From: UBA2336 sp964538575
GTDB lineage: Bacteria > Bacteroidota > Bacteroidia > Cytophagales > Cyclobacteriaceae
Assembly (NCBI GenBank): GCA_964538575.1
Contig: CAZIGG010000029.1
Location: 1 to 31,661 of the forward strand
Reading direction: 5' to 3'
DNA length: 31,661 nt
The translations under genes were made by a program, and so were the position numbers. The notes beneath the pieces are model-generated. The model saw only the letters and a list, made by a program, of their open reading frames with translations. It was not told where the DNA came from and made no database searches. Shown here in pieces: positions 6,506-15,026 of this stretch (its first letter is position 1; each line of letters begins with the position of its first letter).

Positions 6506-7261
6506 ATGAACGAGGAGAAACACTGGAACCGGATTGGAAGTAGTTACGATAATCAGATATTCGATGTTTTCAAAAGTGACCGTAAGAAAATCTTACCAGC
6601 GTATTTTAAGAAGTACGCAAACAAAAACGGTATTGCCATAGACTTTGGCTGCGGTACAGGAAAGTCATTCGAATACATCTCACCGTTATTCAAAAAAATT
6701 GTTGCTGTTGATATTTCGAACGAACTGCTCGAACAGGCAAAGAAACGCCCGTTTAAAAATATTGAGCTTAAGCAGCTTGATCTCACCAACCGAAAACTTT
6801 CGCTTCCTAAAGCTGATTTCGCCTTCTGCTGCAATGTGGCCATGCTTCCGGAAATTGAAAAAACACATACGATCATTCGCAACATTCAGAAATCATTAAA
6901 ACCCGGGGGTACGGCATTGCTTGTGTTGCCGGCATTGGACTCCGTTTTGTATTCTTCCTGGCGATTGATTGAGGTCTATAAGAAAGAGGGGATAGACGTT
7001 GATGATATTCCGGATTCTGAATTTCATTATTTGAAAGCAAGCAGACGCAGGCTGGTGGAAGGGATAATTTATATTGATGATGTACCGACTAAACATTTCA
7101 TGAGGCCGGAATTAGATGTGGTTTTTACCGCTGCCGGATTTACACTAACAAAAGTTGAAAAAGTGGAGTATAGCTGGGACACCGAGTTGTCCTCACCGCC
7201 CCGGTGGCTTAAAGAGCCCTATCCGTGGGACTGGCTCGTGGAATGTAGAAAAGAGAAATAA
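6506..7261 (+). CDS. Class I SAM-dependent methyltransferase
   Basis: The SAM-binding motif I is clear (IDFGCGTGKS at 45-54), followed by the acidic end of strand 2 (VAVDIS at 66-71), a motif near CCNVAMLPEI and a post-III region near PGGTALLVLP. The 251-residue length fits a Methyltransf_11/25-type fold with a C-terminal extension of about 100 residues that may hold the substrate. The substrate is unknown. It is 5 bases after the NMO-like gene and 11 bases before the glycosidase gene, so all three probably share one transcript. It is predicted to be cytoplasmic. Confidence 0.85.
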   Translation: MNEEKHWNRIGSSYDNQIFDVFKSDRKKILPAYFKKYANKNGIAIDFGCGTGKSFEYISPLFKKIVAVDISNELLEQAKKRPFKNIELKQLDLTNRKLSLPKADFAFCCNVAMLPEIEKTHTIIRNIQKSLKPGGTALLVLPALDSVLYSSWRLIEVYKKEGIDVDDIPDSEFHYLKASRRRLVEGIIYIDDVPTKHFMRPELDVVFTAAGFTLTKVEKVEYSWDTELSSPPRWLKEPYPWDWLVECRKEK

Positions 7262-7272
7262 CGTATCAGGTT

Positions 7273-9858
7273 ATGAAAATAAAATTGTTAGTCCTGCTTC
7301 TGATGCTGGTTGCAGTATCTGTTTCTGCGCAGCGTTCGCCAAAATCATCGGATGTGTATGTTGATAAGAACGGAGTTATCCGGTGGTCGAAAGACAATGC
7401 TGAAGTTCAGGGTTTTGGCGTGAACTATACAGCTCCGTTTGCGCATGGATACTCAACTGCCAAAAAACTGGGCGTTAATCTTGAAAAAGCGATTGCGGAT
7501 GATGTTTATCATTTCTCAAGGTTAGGCCTCGATCTGTACCGCGTACACATCTGGGATTGTGAAATCAGTGATACGCTGGGAAATCTGCTCATCAATGAGC
7601 ATACAAAGCTTTTTGATTTCATGATCATGAAGATGAAGGAACGGGGCATGAAATTCGTACTTACGCCCATTGCATACTGGGGTAACGGCTGGCCGTCTCC
7701 GGATGAAAAAACTCCCGGGTTCTCAACCAAGTATGGTAAAGATGCCTGTCTTACCAACGAAGACGCTATCAAGGCCCAGGAGAACTACCTTGCGCAATTC
7801 TTAAATCATGTTAATGAATATACAGGTATTGCATATAAGAATGATCCGGATATGATCGGATTTGAAATCAGCAACGAACCCCATCATCGCGAATCGACTG
7901 AAAAAGTTACAACCTTCATTAACCGCATGGTTAAATCGATGCGAAACACGGGCTGTAAGAAACCGATCTTCTATAACATAACCCACAGTATTCAATTAGC
8001 CGATGCATACTTTAATTCAGACATTCAGGGCGGAACATTTCAATGGTACCCGACCGGGTTAGGCTCAAGACATGAACTTGGCGGAAACCTGTTGCCGAAT
8101 GTTGATGCTTACGTTATTCCGTTTGCATCCAATCCTAAGTTCAGATCCATGGCAAAGATGGTGTATGAGTTTGATGCTGCCGATGTTGGTAGATCGTATA
8201 TTTATCCTGCGATGGCCAGAAGTTTTCGCACGGCCGGTATGCAGATCGCTAATCATTTTGCATACGACCCAACCTATATGGCCAATGTAAATACGGAGTA
8301 CGGTACACACTATATGAATCTTGCGTATGCTCCGCAGAAAGCGTTAAGCTTGAAAATTTCATCTGAAGTCTTTCATGTAATGCCGGCTTATAAGGATTAC
8401 GGATCATTTCCTGCCAATACTTCATTCGGGCCGTTTACAGTCAGTTATGAAAATGACCTGGCTGTTATGAATACGCCTGAAAAATTCATCTACACAAATT
8501 CAACAGCGATTAAACCCGTTTCGGCTGACAAGTTGAACGAACTCGCAGGGTTTGGTAATTCTGATGTTGTTCGATATGAAGGCAAAGGCGCGTATTTCCT
8601 TGACCGCCTTGCCACTGGCGTTTGGAGACTTGAGGTAATGCCGGATGCAATCTGGATCGATGATCCGTTCAAACGAACCAGCCCGAAAAAAGAGGTAGCG
8701 GTGATCAATTGGAGCCTTCAGCCGATGACCATTAACCTTGCTGACCTGGGCGAAAATTTTTCTATCACAGCTTTAAATGATGGTAATGGCCATAAAGCTA
8801 TGGTCAATGGCAAGTCGTTTGAAATAATGCCCGGATCATATTTACTAAAAAAGGCTTCCGTTAACACTAAGTTTACCGGCAGCAGTAAATGGAACAACAT
8901 TATACTTAAAGAATTTGCAGCTCCACAAGCAACGGTAAAAAGTACGTATGTCCTTCATACTCCTGTAAATGAAATCACGGCCATGAAGGATTATGTTATT
9001 AACGCCACCGTGTTATCACCCGATGTAGTTTTACCGGTTGAACTCTACGTTTCTGGAAGAGGCGCACGTTCGGAATTCATTGTGATGCAAACCAATAATA
9101 AGTATGATTTTACGGCTACAATCCCGGCACGGTTGATCCAGGAAGGATTCTTAAGTTATCATATTGTTGTGCGGGATAAGAATGAAAAGTCCTATACGTA
9201 TCCATCCGGGCTTGAAGGCAGGCCGTGGAGCTGGGATTTTTATGACGATAAGCCGTACACGGTGCGTGTTGTTCCGTCATCAAATGCAATTAATCTTTTT
9301 GATGCTTCAACGGACTCGGATGAACTTTCGAGGCAATGGGTAAGAACTTCTTCTTTGAATCCATTGCCTGAGCCGGGCAAGGCTGAGCTTCAGATAAACA
9401 TGGAGAAACTTTTTACTTCAGACCCCGAAAATGTTAATGGCGAAAAAATTTATGATTACACATGCCGCTATTTCTTTGGAAGGAAAATCGCTGGCAGATC
9501 AGGAGATGTTGGATTTAAACAAAAAATTATATTTAAAGGCCGCTCATTAAACGAAAAAGATTGCCTCGTTCAACTTGCTGTAATTACTTCTGACGGATCG
9601 GCATTTGGAGGCTTACTTACGCTCAAGCCGGGTACAACCGATTATGCGTTGAATATAAGCGAACTGAAATTGGTCAAGTTAGTTACCCTGCCGAGGCCGT
9701 ACCCGACATTCCTGCCGTATTATTTTAAGGGAAAAGGCAGTGATAAACTGGATTTGAATAAAATTGAAAGCCTTCAGATTTCAATCGGCCCTGGAATAAC
9801 CGAAACTGAATTGCAAAACAGGCATGGCATGGCAATTGGAAGCGTTCGGCTTGAATAG
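7273..9858 (+). CDS. Exported GH5-like glycoside hydrolase with large C-terminal beta-rich region
   Basis: A signal peptide (MKIKLLVLLLMLVAVSVSAQ) is followed by a TIM-barrel domain to about residue 350. The likely acid/base is Glu202 in FEISNEPHH and the likely nucleophile is Glu299 in MVYEFDAADV, followed by a strand ANHFAYDP; this spacing and context fit clan GH-A (GH5-like) enzymes. Residues 350-861 are mostly beta strands and probably form accessory sandwich domains. At 861 residues it is much longer than a simple GH5 enzyme. It should act on a beta-glycan outside the cytoplasm; the substrate is not predictable from this sequence. I see no SusC/D-like or other carbohydrate genes nearby, so it is not in a standard polysaccharide locus. 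Its stop is 2 bases from the stop of the convergent DUF6265-like gene. Confidence 0.85.
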   Translation: MKIKLLVLLLMLVAVSVSAQRSPKSSDVYVDKNGVIRWSKDNAEVQGFGVNYTAPFAHGYSTAKKLGVNLEKAIADDVYHFSRLGLDLYRVHIWDCEISDTLGNLLINEHTKLFDFMIMKMKERGMKFVLTPIAYWGNGWPSPDEKTPGFSTKYGKDACLTNEDAIKAQENYLAQFLNHVNEYTGIAYKNDPDMIGFEISNEPHHRESTEKVTTFINRMVKSMRNTGCKKPIFYNITHSIQLADAYFNSDIQGGTFQWYPTGLGSRHELGGNLLPNVDAYVIPFASNPKFRSMAKMVYEFDAADVGRSYIYPAMARSFRTAGMQIANHFAYDPTYMANVNTEYGTHYMNLAYAPQKALSLKISSEVFHVMPAYKDYGSFPANTSFGPFTVSYENDLAVMNTPEKFIYTNSTAIKPVSADKLNELAGFGNSDVVRYEGKGAYFLDRLATGVWRLEVMPDAIWIDDPFKRTSPKKEVAVINWSLQPMTINLADLGENFSITALNDGNGHKAMVNGKSFEIMPGSYLLKKASVNTKFTGSSKWNNIILKEFAAPQATVKSTYVLHTPVNEITAMKDYVINATVLSPDVVLPVELYVSGRGARSEFIVMQTNNKYDFTATIPARLIQEGFLSYHIVVRDKNEKSYTYPSGLEGRPWSWDFYDDKPYTVRVVPSSNAINLFDASTDSDELSRQWVRTSSLNPLPEPGKAELQINMEKLFTSDPENVNGEKIYDYTCRYFFGRKIAGRSGDVGFKQKIIFKGRSLNEKDCLVQLAVITSDGSAFGGLLTLKPGTTDYALNISELKLVKLVTLPRPYPTFLPYYFKGKGSDKLDLNKIESLQISIGPGITETELQNRHGMAIGSVRLE

Positions 9859-9860
9859 CT

Positions 9861-10331
9861 TTAATCTTTCTTTACATAGAGATAGTCAAAAGACTTTCCG
9901 TTTCCTGAAATGGTAGCCTTAAGCTGACTGCCGGTTAGTTCGTAGGTAATTTTTTTAGGGAAGTCGTGTTCAGGGTTTTCACATGCAAATCCGTTTGCGT
10001 TAATGGAGATTAATTTAAAATAGACCGGTTGCCTGTTCTGGGGCACATCGGCTACGTAATAAATCGAATTGTCTTTAATCAGCAGTGTAGTATGTTCTAC
10101 GTAAACCGTATCCCCGTTTTGGGTGGTTGTAGCCTGGCCTCTTATTTCATAATCACCGGATTTAGTCCAACGTTCTACCAACGCCTTACCCGGTTTGGTG
10201 ATGTTGGTTTGATTCCAGGTTCCGTTAAGCCAATACAATTTTTCAAATTCAGCTTTAATACCATTTTTGTTTTGAGCCAGAGACACGAAAGGAAGAATAA
10301 CCAATGCAATCAAAATAAGGCGCTTAAACAT
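9861..10331 (-). CDS. Secreted DUF6265-like protein
   Basis: The 156-residue protein starts with a signal peptide (MFKRLILIALVILPFVSLAQ). The mature part has the pattern I associate with DUF6265: WLNGTWNQ near the start, an ALVERW segment and a late FACENPEHDFPKKITY motif. The fold is probably a lipocalin-like beta barrel; no function is established for the family as far as I know. It is convergent with the glycosidase gene, with only 2 bases between stop codons, and lies downstream of the small lysine-rich gene, separated from it by a terminator-like hairpin. Confidence 0.8.
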   Translation of the reverse strand: MFKRLILIALVILPFVSLAQNKNGIKAEFEKLYWLNGTWNQTNITKPGKALVERWTKSGDYEIRGQATTTQNGDTVYVEHTTLLIKDNSIYYVADVPQNRQPVYFKLISINANGFACENPEHDFPKKITYELTGSQLKATISGNGKSFDYLYVKKD

Positions 10332-10352
10332 ATCAACCGGTTTAAATGAAAA

Positions 10353-10370
10353 GGGCGCTTCGCAGCGCCC
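10353..10370 (-). terminator. Intrinsic terminator of the lysine-rich microprotein gene
   Basis: A 7-bp GC-rich stem (GGGCGCT with AGCGCCC, loop of 4 bases) is followed on the minus strand by TTTTCATTT. It sits 8 bases after the microprotein stop codon and before the DUF6265-like gene start, so it probably ends the microprotein transcript. Confidence 0.7.
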
Positions 10371-10378
10371 GTCATGAT

Positions 10379-10477
10379 TTAGTTACCTTTTTTGGCTCTT
10401 TTTTCAGCCCGCTTTTCCTTTAAGGTTTTAAGCGGCTTTTTCTTGTCTTCTTTGCGTTTGTCTTCTCCTTTGGCCAT
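10379..10477 (-). CDS. Lysine/arginine-rich microprotein, 32 residues
   Basis: A short frame from ATG at 10477 to TAA encodes MAKGEDKRKEDKKK, then PLKTLKEKRAEKRAKKGN, with about half of its residues Lys or Arg. A frame this short could be chance, but it is followed at once by a good terminator hairpin, it occupies a gap between the acyl-CoA oxidase and DUF6265 genes on the same strand, and its composition is typical of small nucleic-acid- or ribosome-associated proteins in this phylum. I do not know a specific function. It lies 56 bases downstream of the acyl-CoA oxidase stop. Confidence 0.65.
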   Translation of the reverse strand: MAKGEDKRKEDKKKPLKTLKEKRAEKRAKKGN

Positions 10478-10533
10478 AACGATTTTGATTTTGTATACAC
10501 AAATTAAATAAAAGTAATTTCAAAAATCCAATC

Positions 10534-12843
10534 CTATTTTCCCGTTACGATCGGGGCGGAGAGCAATTCATCCGGGATGTTGAATGCATCTACCAGCGGC
10601 ACCGCTTCCTGCCGGATGTCCCAGCACAATTGGTTCATCAGTTTGCGGATGGCTTTCGTTTTTACGCCTTCCAGGTAACCCTGTTCCAGGTACCAGCCTT
10701 TGTTTTTTTCGATCTGCGAAAGCGCAAACAGCGCACACAACTTTTTCAGGATAGCTTTGCAGCCCTCATCTTTTGTCTGATCGACCTGTTTAATGAACTG
10801 TTCAAGGATAACCCGCTCAATGTAAGCATGCCCCACCTGCACCAAATGATGCTGGCTCACGTTAAACGCATCAAACGAATCCATGCCGGAATCAATGTGC
10901 CGTTTGAGACGTTTGGCGGCCGAGGTAAGGATGTCGCGTTCGCGGTATTTAAACGCGTTGAAGTGAAATTCGGAGTCCATTAAATGGTTCTCATCTGTGC
11001 TCCGAACGATAATCGGGTTTAGTTCGGTAATGGATGTTTTTGCTTTATCGGTGACATAGTTCAGAATCGTGAACACATTCATGTTGCTGAATTCCTGCCT
11101 GAACTCGCTCAGCCTGCTTTTGGCAACCAGTTGCATGAGTACGGTATTGTCACCCTCAAACGTTGTGTAAATCTCGGTATCATTCTTTAAGGCATCAATC
11201 CGGTTCTCGGATAAATAACCTTTACCACCGCAGCATTCGCGACACTCCTGTAAAGTTGCGGTAGCATTCCAGGTTGCGAAAGATTTTAAGCCGGCTGCCA
11301 GCGCTTCAATCTCCTGCATCTCTTCTTCTTTGCGGTTAATGAAACGGCTGGTGAGATACTGCAATGCGAAATGAAGTGCGTACGCGTTTGACAGCAACGG
11401 CATGAGCCTGCGCTGATGTGTTCTGTAATTCAGGATAGGAACTTCAGTTCCGCCTTCGGGTCCAAACTGCCTGCGCTGGTCTCCGTACCGGATAGCAATT
11501 GTCAATCCGGATTTAGAGGCTGATAACCCGGAGCGCGGAATACCGATTCGTCCGCCAACCAATGTTCCGAGCATAGTAAAGAATCGCTTGTTGTCACTGG
11601 AGATCGGGCTTTCAAACTTACCGGCTTCGTTAACGCTGGCGTAGCGATCCAGCATATTCTCTTTCGGGATGACAACGTTGTCAAAATAAATTACTCCATT
11701 ATCAACGCCATTCAGGCCCATTTTACGACCGCAATCTTTTATGGTGACGCCTTTTAGTGTATTCCCGGATTTATCCCGCAACGGAACAACAAATGCGCTT
11801 ACCCCATAATCTTTTCCGTCAAGGATTAACTTGGCAAATACGGTCGCCCCCTGGCCGTGGGTTGCTGCATTGCCGATATATTCCTTTCGTGCAAGTTCAT
11901 ACGGAGTATGAATGATAAAAGTTTTGTCTGCGTGGTTATACGTTGCTGTAGTTTCAATTCCTTTTACGTTGGAGCCGTGGTTAGTTTCCGTCATGGCAAA
12001 GCAACCCGGCAGCTCAAGCGTACCGATATCTTTCAGATATTTCTTGTGATGCTTTTCAGTACCTAAGAAGTAAACACTCATTCCCCACAATCCAAACTGC
12101 ACTCCGAATTTGATTACAAGACTTAAGTCGTGATAACTAAGCGCTTCCATGATCGCGAAGTATTTCTGCATATCGCCCTGGCCGCCATATTCTTTGGGAT
12201 AAGCCATGGAGCCAAAACCCTGCGCGGCCAGATGCCTGCACCAGCTTAAAACTTTTTCGCGGTACGCGGCTAAGTCGCCTGGATCAACGTATTTAAATTG
12301 CGGATCGGAAGTAACCGTTTTAACCTTGCGGATGATATCGGCATAATCGCCATCCAGCAAAGCAGTTAGCTTTTTAATGTCAAATGTATGCTGTGTTGAC
12401 TGTTCGGAGGTTATTGTTTTCCGGCTTCCGGAAAGAAATGCTGAAGCTGCTTCATGACTGATTAGCCCCAACGTTGCTTCGATATCCGCTAGTGATGGTC
12501 TTGCTTTTGTTAATGTTTCATTATTGGCTGATCCATTACCGTGAACATTCGCGAGTTTGATTCCCAGATCAACCAGACTATTCCTTTCATCCGAATCATC
12601 GGCAACTTTCCGGATGGCCTCGCGCCAGCTCATCAGTTCATCGGGTGAGGGCGGAGCAGAGGGATCAAGCTGCGACAATAGAAACTTACGTTCATCTGCG
12701 GTAAGCCATGCCTGGCTGTTCACCAATCCTTCGAGGGTGGCAATCTCGCTGGGGGTTAACACTGCGTCTGACCACACGGTATAAAAGATCGGCAGAAAAA
12801 CATAGAGTGAAGCATTGTCTTTCAACTGTTTAGAGTGAAGCAT
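10534..12843 (-). CDS. Acyl-CoA oxidase/dehydrogenase-like flavoprotein with N-terminal helical extension
   Basis: Residues from about 190 carry the acyl-CoA dehydrogenase/oxidase fold: an N-terminal helical part (GSMAYPKEYGGQG), the FAD/substrate segment CFAMTETNHGSN, a middle beta domain (GLNGVDNGVIYFDNV) and the C-terminal helices with ECCGGKGYLSENR and YTTFEGDNT, where Glu563 aligns with the catalytic base of acyl-CoA oxidases. The final about 180 residues match the extra C-terminal domain of peroxisomal-type oxidases. It should make a 2,3-double bond in acyl-CoA in fatty-acid breakdown. The first about 150 residues (YVFLPIFYTVWSDAVLTPSE, then LTADERKFLLSQLD) do not belong to the family and look like a TerB-like helical domain. 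It is divergent from dinB across 102 bases. Confidence 0.9.
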   Translation of the reverse strand: MLHSKQLKDNASLYVFLPIFYTVWSDAVLTPSEIATLEGLVNSQAWLTADERKFLLSQLDPSAPPSPDELMSWREAIRKVADDSDERNSLVDLGIKLANVHGNGSANNETLTKARPSLADIEATLGLISHEAASAFLSGSRKTITSEQSTQHTFDIKKLTALLDGDYADIIRKVKTVTSDPQFKYVDPGDLAAYREKVLSWCRHLAAQGFGSMAYPKEYGGQGDMQKYFAIMEALSYHDLSLVIKFGVQFGLWGMSVYFLGTEKHHKKYLKDIGTLELPGCFAMTETNHGSNVKGIETTATYNHADKTFIIHTPYELARKEYIGNAATHGQGATVFAKLILDGKDYGVSAFVVPLRDKSGNTLKGVTIKDCGRKMGLNGVDNGVIYFDNVVIPKENMLDRYASVNEAGKFESPISSDNKRFFTMLGTLVGGRIGIPRSGLSASKSGLTIAIRYGDQRRQFGPEGGTEVPILNYRTHQRRLMPLLSNAYALHFALQYLTSRFINRKEEEMQEIEALAAGLKSFATWNATATLQECRECCGGKGYLSENRIDALKNDTEIYTTFEGDNTVLMQLVAKSRLSEFRQEFSNMNVFTILNYVTDKAKTSITELNPIIVRSTDENHLMDSEFHFNAFKYRERDILTSAAKRLKRHIDSGMDSFDAFNVSQHHLVQVGHAYIERVILEQFIKQVDQTKDEGCKAILKKLCALFALSQIEKNKGWYLEQGYLEGVKTKAIRKLMNQLCWDIRQEAVPLVDAFNIPDELLSAPIVTGK

Positions 12844-12929
12844 ACTGTGGAGGTTTGTTGGTTAGTAAAAGTACAAAGGAATCGTTAATCTCCTGCACAG
12901 CCAGGAAACTGTAAAATCAACCGGAAATC

Positions 12930-12937
12930 TATCTTTG
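12930..12937 (+). promoter_or_regulatory. dinB: Promoter -7 element of dinB, nearly leaderless
   Basis: TATCTTTG matches the TAnnTTTG consensus exactly. The ATG at 12946 follows 8 bases after it, so the transcript would begin within a few bases of the start codon. No clear TTG box is seen at the usual distance, and no obvious LexA-type palindrome is visible. Confidence 0.5.
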
Positions 12938-12945
12938 TAACTGCT

Positions 12946-14052
12946 ATGGAATCCGCAAGGCCGCAATCGCAACGAAAGATCATCCATATCGACATGGATG
13001 CGTTCTATGCGTCCGTTGAGCAACGGGATAATCCTCAGTATCGCGGTAAGGCAATAGCCGTGGGCGGTTCACCGGAGGGAAGGGCTGGGGTGGTAGCCGC
13101 AGCGAGTTATGAAGCAAGGAAATTTGGTATACGTTCGGCAATGCCTTCAAAAAAAGCCAGGCAATTGTGTAAAGAGCTGATTTTTGTCAGGCCAAGGTTT
13201 GAGGCTTATAAGCAAGTGTCGCTTCAAATCCGCGAAATATTTCAACGGTACACAGATATTATTGAACCGTTGTCGCTTGATGAAGCATTTTTGGATGTCA
13301 CGGAAGACAAACAGAACATTGGCTCTGCCATTCAAATCGCGAAGCTGATCCGGAAAGCAATTAAAGATGAATTGCAGCTTACCGCTTCCGCGGGAGTTTC
13401 GGTAAACAAGTTTATGGCTAAGATTGCGTCTGACCTCAACAAACCGGACGGGCTTGCCTTTATAGGCCCATCCAAAATAAAAAGTTTCATTGAGAAACTT
13501 CCGGTTGAAAAATTTTTTGGCGTGGGAAAAGTTACAGCCGATAAGATGAAGCAAATGGGGCTTCACACAGGCGCTGATCTGAAAAAACTATCAGAAACTG
13601 AAATGATAAAACGTTTTGGTAAACCGGGTAAATTTTATTTCAGGATTGTTAGAGGGATAGATGACCGCCAGGTTCAGCCTAACCGGGAAACGAAGTCAAT
13701 TGGCGCAGAAGATACGTTCCGGTACGACCTCACAACCCTGGAAGAAATGAATATCGAGCTTGAGGCAATTGCAGAAATTATCTATAACCGGTTAAAGCGC
13801 CTCAGCATGAAAGGAAGAACCGTTACTGTTAAAATTAAGTATCATGATTTTAAACTCGCAACCAGAAGCCAGTCTTTCCCTGAACCGGTAGGTGATTTCG
13901 AAACTATTTTAGAAACTGCAAAGAAACTTTTGGCGGGTGTGATAACCAATGATACCAAAATCAGATTGTTGGGAATTTCACTTTCAAATTTCGGCAATAC
14001 CACAATAAAGGAAAATAAGAACAACAAATCAGATCAACTTGACCTGTTTTAA
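12946..14052 (+). CDS. dinB: DNA polymerase IV (Y-family)
   Basis: The palm-domain start HIDMDAFYASVE gives the catalytic Asp16 and a tyrosine steric gate at 21; the second acidic motif is EPLSLDEAFLDVT. The fingers segment YEARKFGIRSAMP and the thumb helix-hairpin-helix region (KFFGVGKVTADKMKQMG) are present, followed by the little-finger domain. The protein ends in QLDLF at 364-368, the sliding-clamp-binding motif. It does error-prone translesion synthesis opposite damaged bases. Length (368) is usual. It stands alone, divergent from the acyl-CoA oxidase gene, and ends in a two-way terminator. Confidence 0.97.
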   Translation: MESARPQSQRKIIHIDMDAFYASVEQRDNPQYRGKAIAVGGSPEGRAGVVAAASYEARKFGIRSAMPSKKARQLCKELIFVRPRFEAYKQVSLQIREIFQRYTDIIEPLSLDEAFLDVTEDKQNIGSAIQIAKLIRKAIKDELQLTASAGVSVNKFMAKIASDLNKPDGLAFIGPSKIKSFIEKLPVEKFFGVGKVTADKMKQMGLHTGADLKKLSETEMIKRFGKPGKFYFRIVRGIDDRQVQPNRETKSIGAEDTFRYDLTTLEEMNIELEAIAEIIYNRLKRLSMKGRTVTVKIKYHDFKLATRSQSFPEPVGDFETILETAKKLLAGVITNDTKIRLLGISLSNFGNTTIKENKNNKSDQLDLF

Positions 14053-14064
14053 CTATTGAAATAA

Positions 14065-14094
14065 AAAAATCCGGAGTGAATATTCCGGATTTTT
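14065..14094. terminator. Bidirectional intrinsic terminator between dinB and the lipoprotein gene
   Basis: An 11-bp perfect inverted repeat (AAAAATCCGGA with TCCGGATTTTT) around an 8-base loop has a T run on both strands, so it can end transcription from dinB and from the convergent lipoprotein gene. Confidence 0.85.
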
Positions 14095-14116
14095 ATAATA
14101 TTCTGCTTATTGCTGA

Positions 14117-14881
14117 CTAGCCTTCAATTTTTGTCAGAACATTGGTATGAATATTCAGTTCATACGTATCACCGGATACTTTAATAGTTGCTTTTCTTGA
14201 GGCGCCACTTCCGCTGAAGGTTACGTCAGCGCTAAAGGAATATCTTCCTTTGCCATCGATTCTGCCGCTAGCATCTACCGAAGCCTTACCGCCTGTAACT
14301 TCATGGTTTGATTTGCTTACTTTTACATTTTCAGTCTGGATTTCCAGGTTGTGTTCTCCTTCTTCGGTAACCTTGCCATTGACTTTAGTTTTAAAGTCGC
14401 CATTCCGGTTATAAAAACCGTTGACTTCGAATGAATCGTCTTCTTCATTCAGTGAAGTAATGGTTAGCTCCGCATCGCCATCGTATGAAGATTCAAAGCG
14501 CGGCCCATTGTAACTTCCGTCATATTCAAAAGTTATGATGAAGCGTTCAGGATCTTCATTTTCATCGCACTCAAGCAGCAGTGTGAAATCAGAATTATAC
14601 TCATATGATATTCCGCCCAGTGTTCCGGATAAATTCAGCATACTGTTGTTGGAAACTCCACATTCGGCCTGTCTGCCGGAAGGAGTTTCGGAATCAGCAT
14701 ACTGCGCAGATTGTTCAGCTGAGCCTGCAAAACCCGAGCGTCCCATAGAAGAAGCTACCATTTCAGCTTGTTCCTGAGAAGACAGTTTTGCTGTATTTTT
14801 GTTGTCATCATCATTACAGGCCACCGCCAGTAGTCCCAGGATTGCAAACGCACTTATCTTTAACGTTTTCATTTTTTTCAT
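14117..14881 (-). CDS. Lipoprotein with acidic export tag, unknown function
   Basis: Starting at the ATG at 14881 (MKKMKTLKIS), a hydrophobic signal leads to the lipobox LAVAC; an ATG further upstream at 14896 adds five residues (MFNQI) and is less likely. The cysteine is followed by NDDDN, an acidic run like the lipoprotein export signal of Bacteroidota, which suggests the protein is shown on the cell surface. The rest is acidic and strand-rich (FTLLLECDENEDPERFIITF, then YEFNG-like repeats of hydrophobic/polar alternation), consistent with a beta fold. I do not recognise a family. It is convergent with dinB. Confidence 0.8.
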   Translation of the reverse strand: MKKMKTLKISAFAILGLLAVACNDDDNKNTAKLSSQEQAEMVASSMGRSGFAGSAEQSAQYADSETPSGRQAECGVSNNSMLNLSGTLGGISYEYNSDFTLLLECDENEDPERFIITFEYDGSYNGPRFESSYDGDAELTITSLNEEDDSFEVNGFYNRNGDFKTKVNGKVTEEGEHNLEIQTENVKVSKSNHEVTGGKASVDASGRIDGKGRYSFSADVTFSGSGASRKATIKVSGDTYELNIHTNVLTKIEG

Positions 14882-15026
14882 AATTTGGTTAAACATTATT
14901 TCTTGTTAGATTATAAAAGGCGTGCAGAGTTTAACGCCCGCCCGGAGATAAGCGCGGAATGCTCAACAAGCTGCATCTAATGACGATGAGCCGCATTAGG
15001 GCTCGTGGAGTGATCTTATATAAGGC

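Noticed and set aside
14977..14999. Inverted repeat CTAATG...CATTAG between the Gre-like and lipoprotein genes
   Set aside because: Only 6 bp with an 11-base spacer and no T run or promoter context; likely chance.
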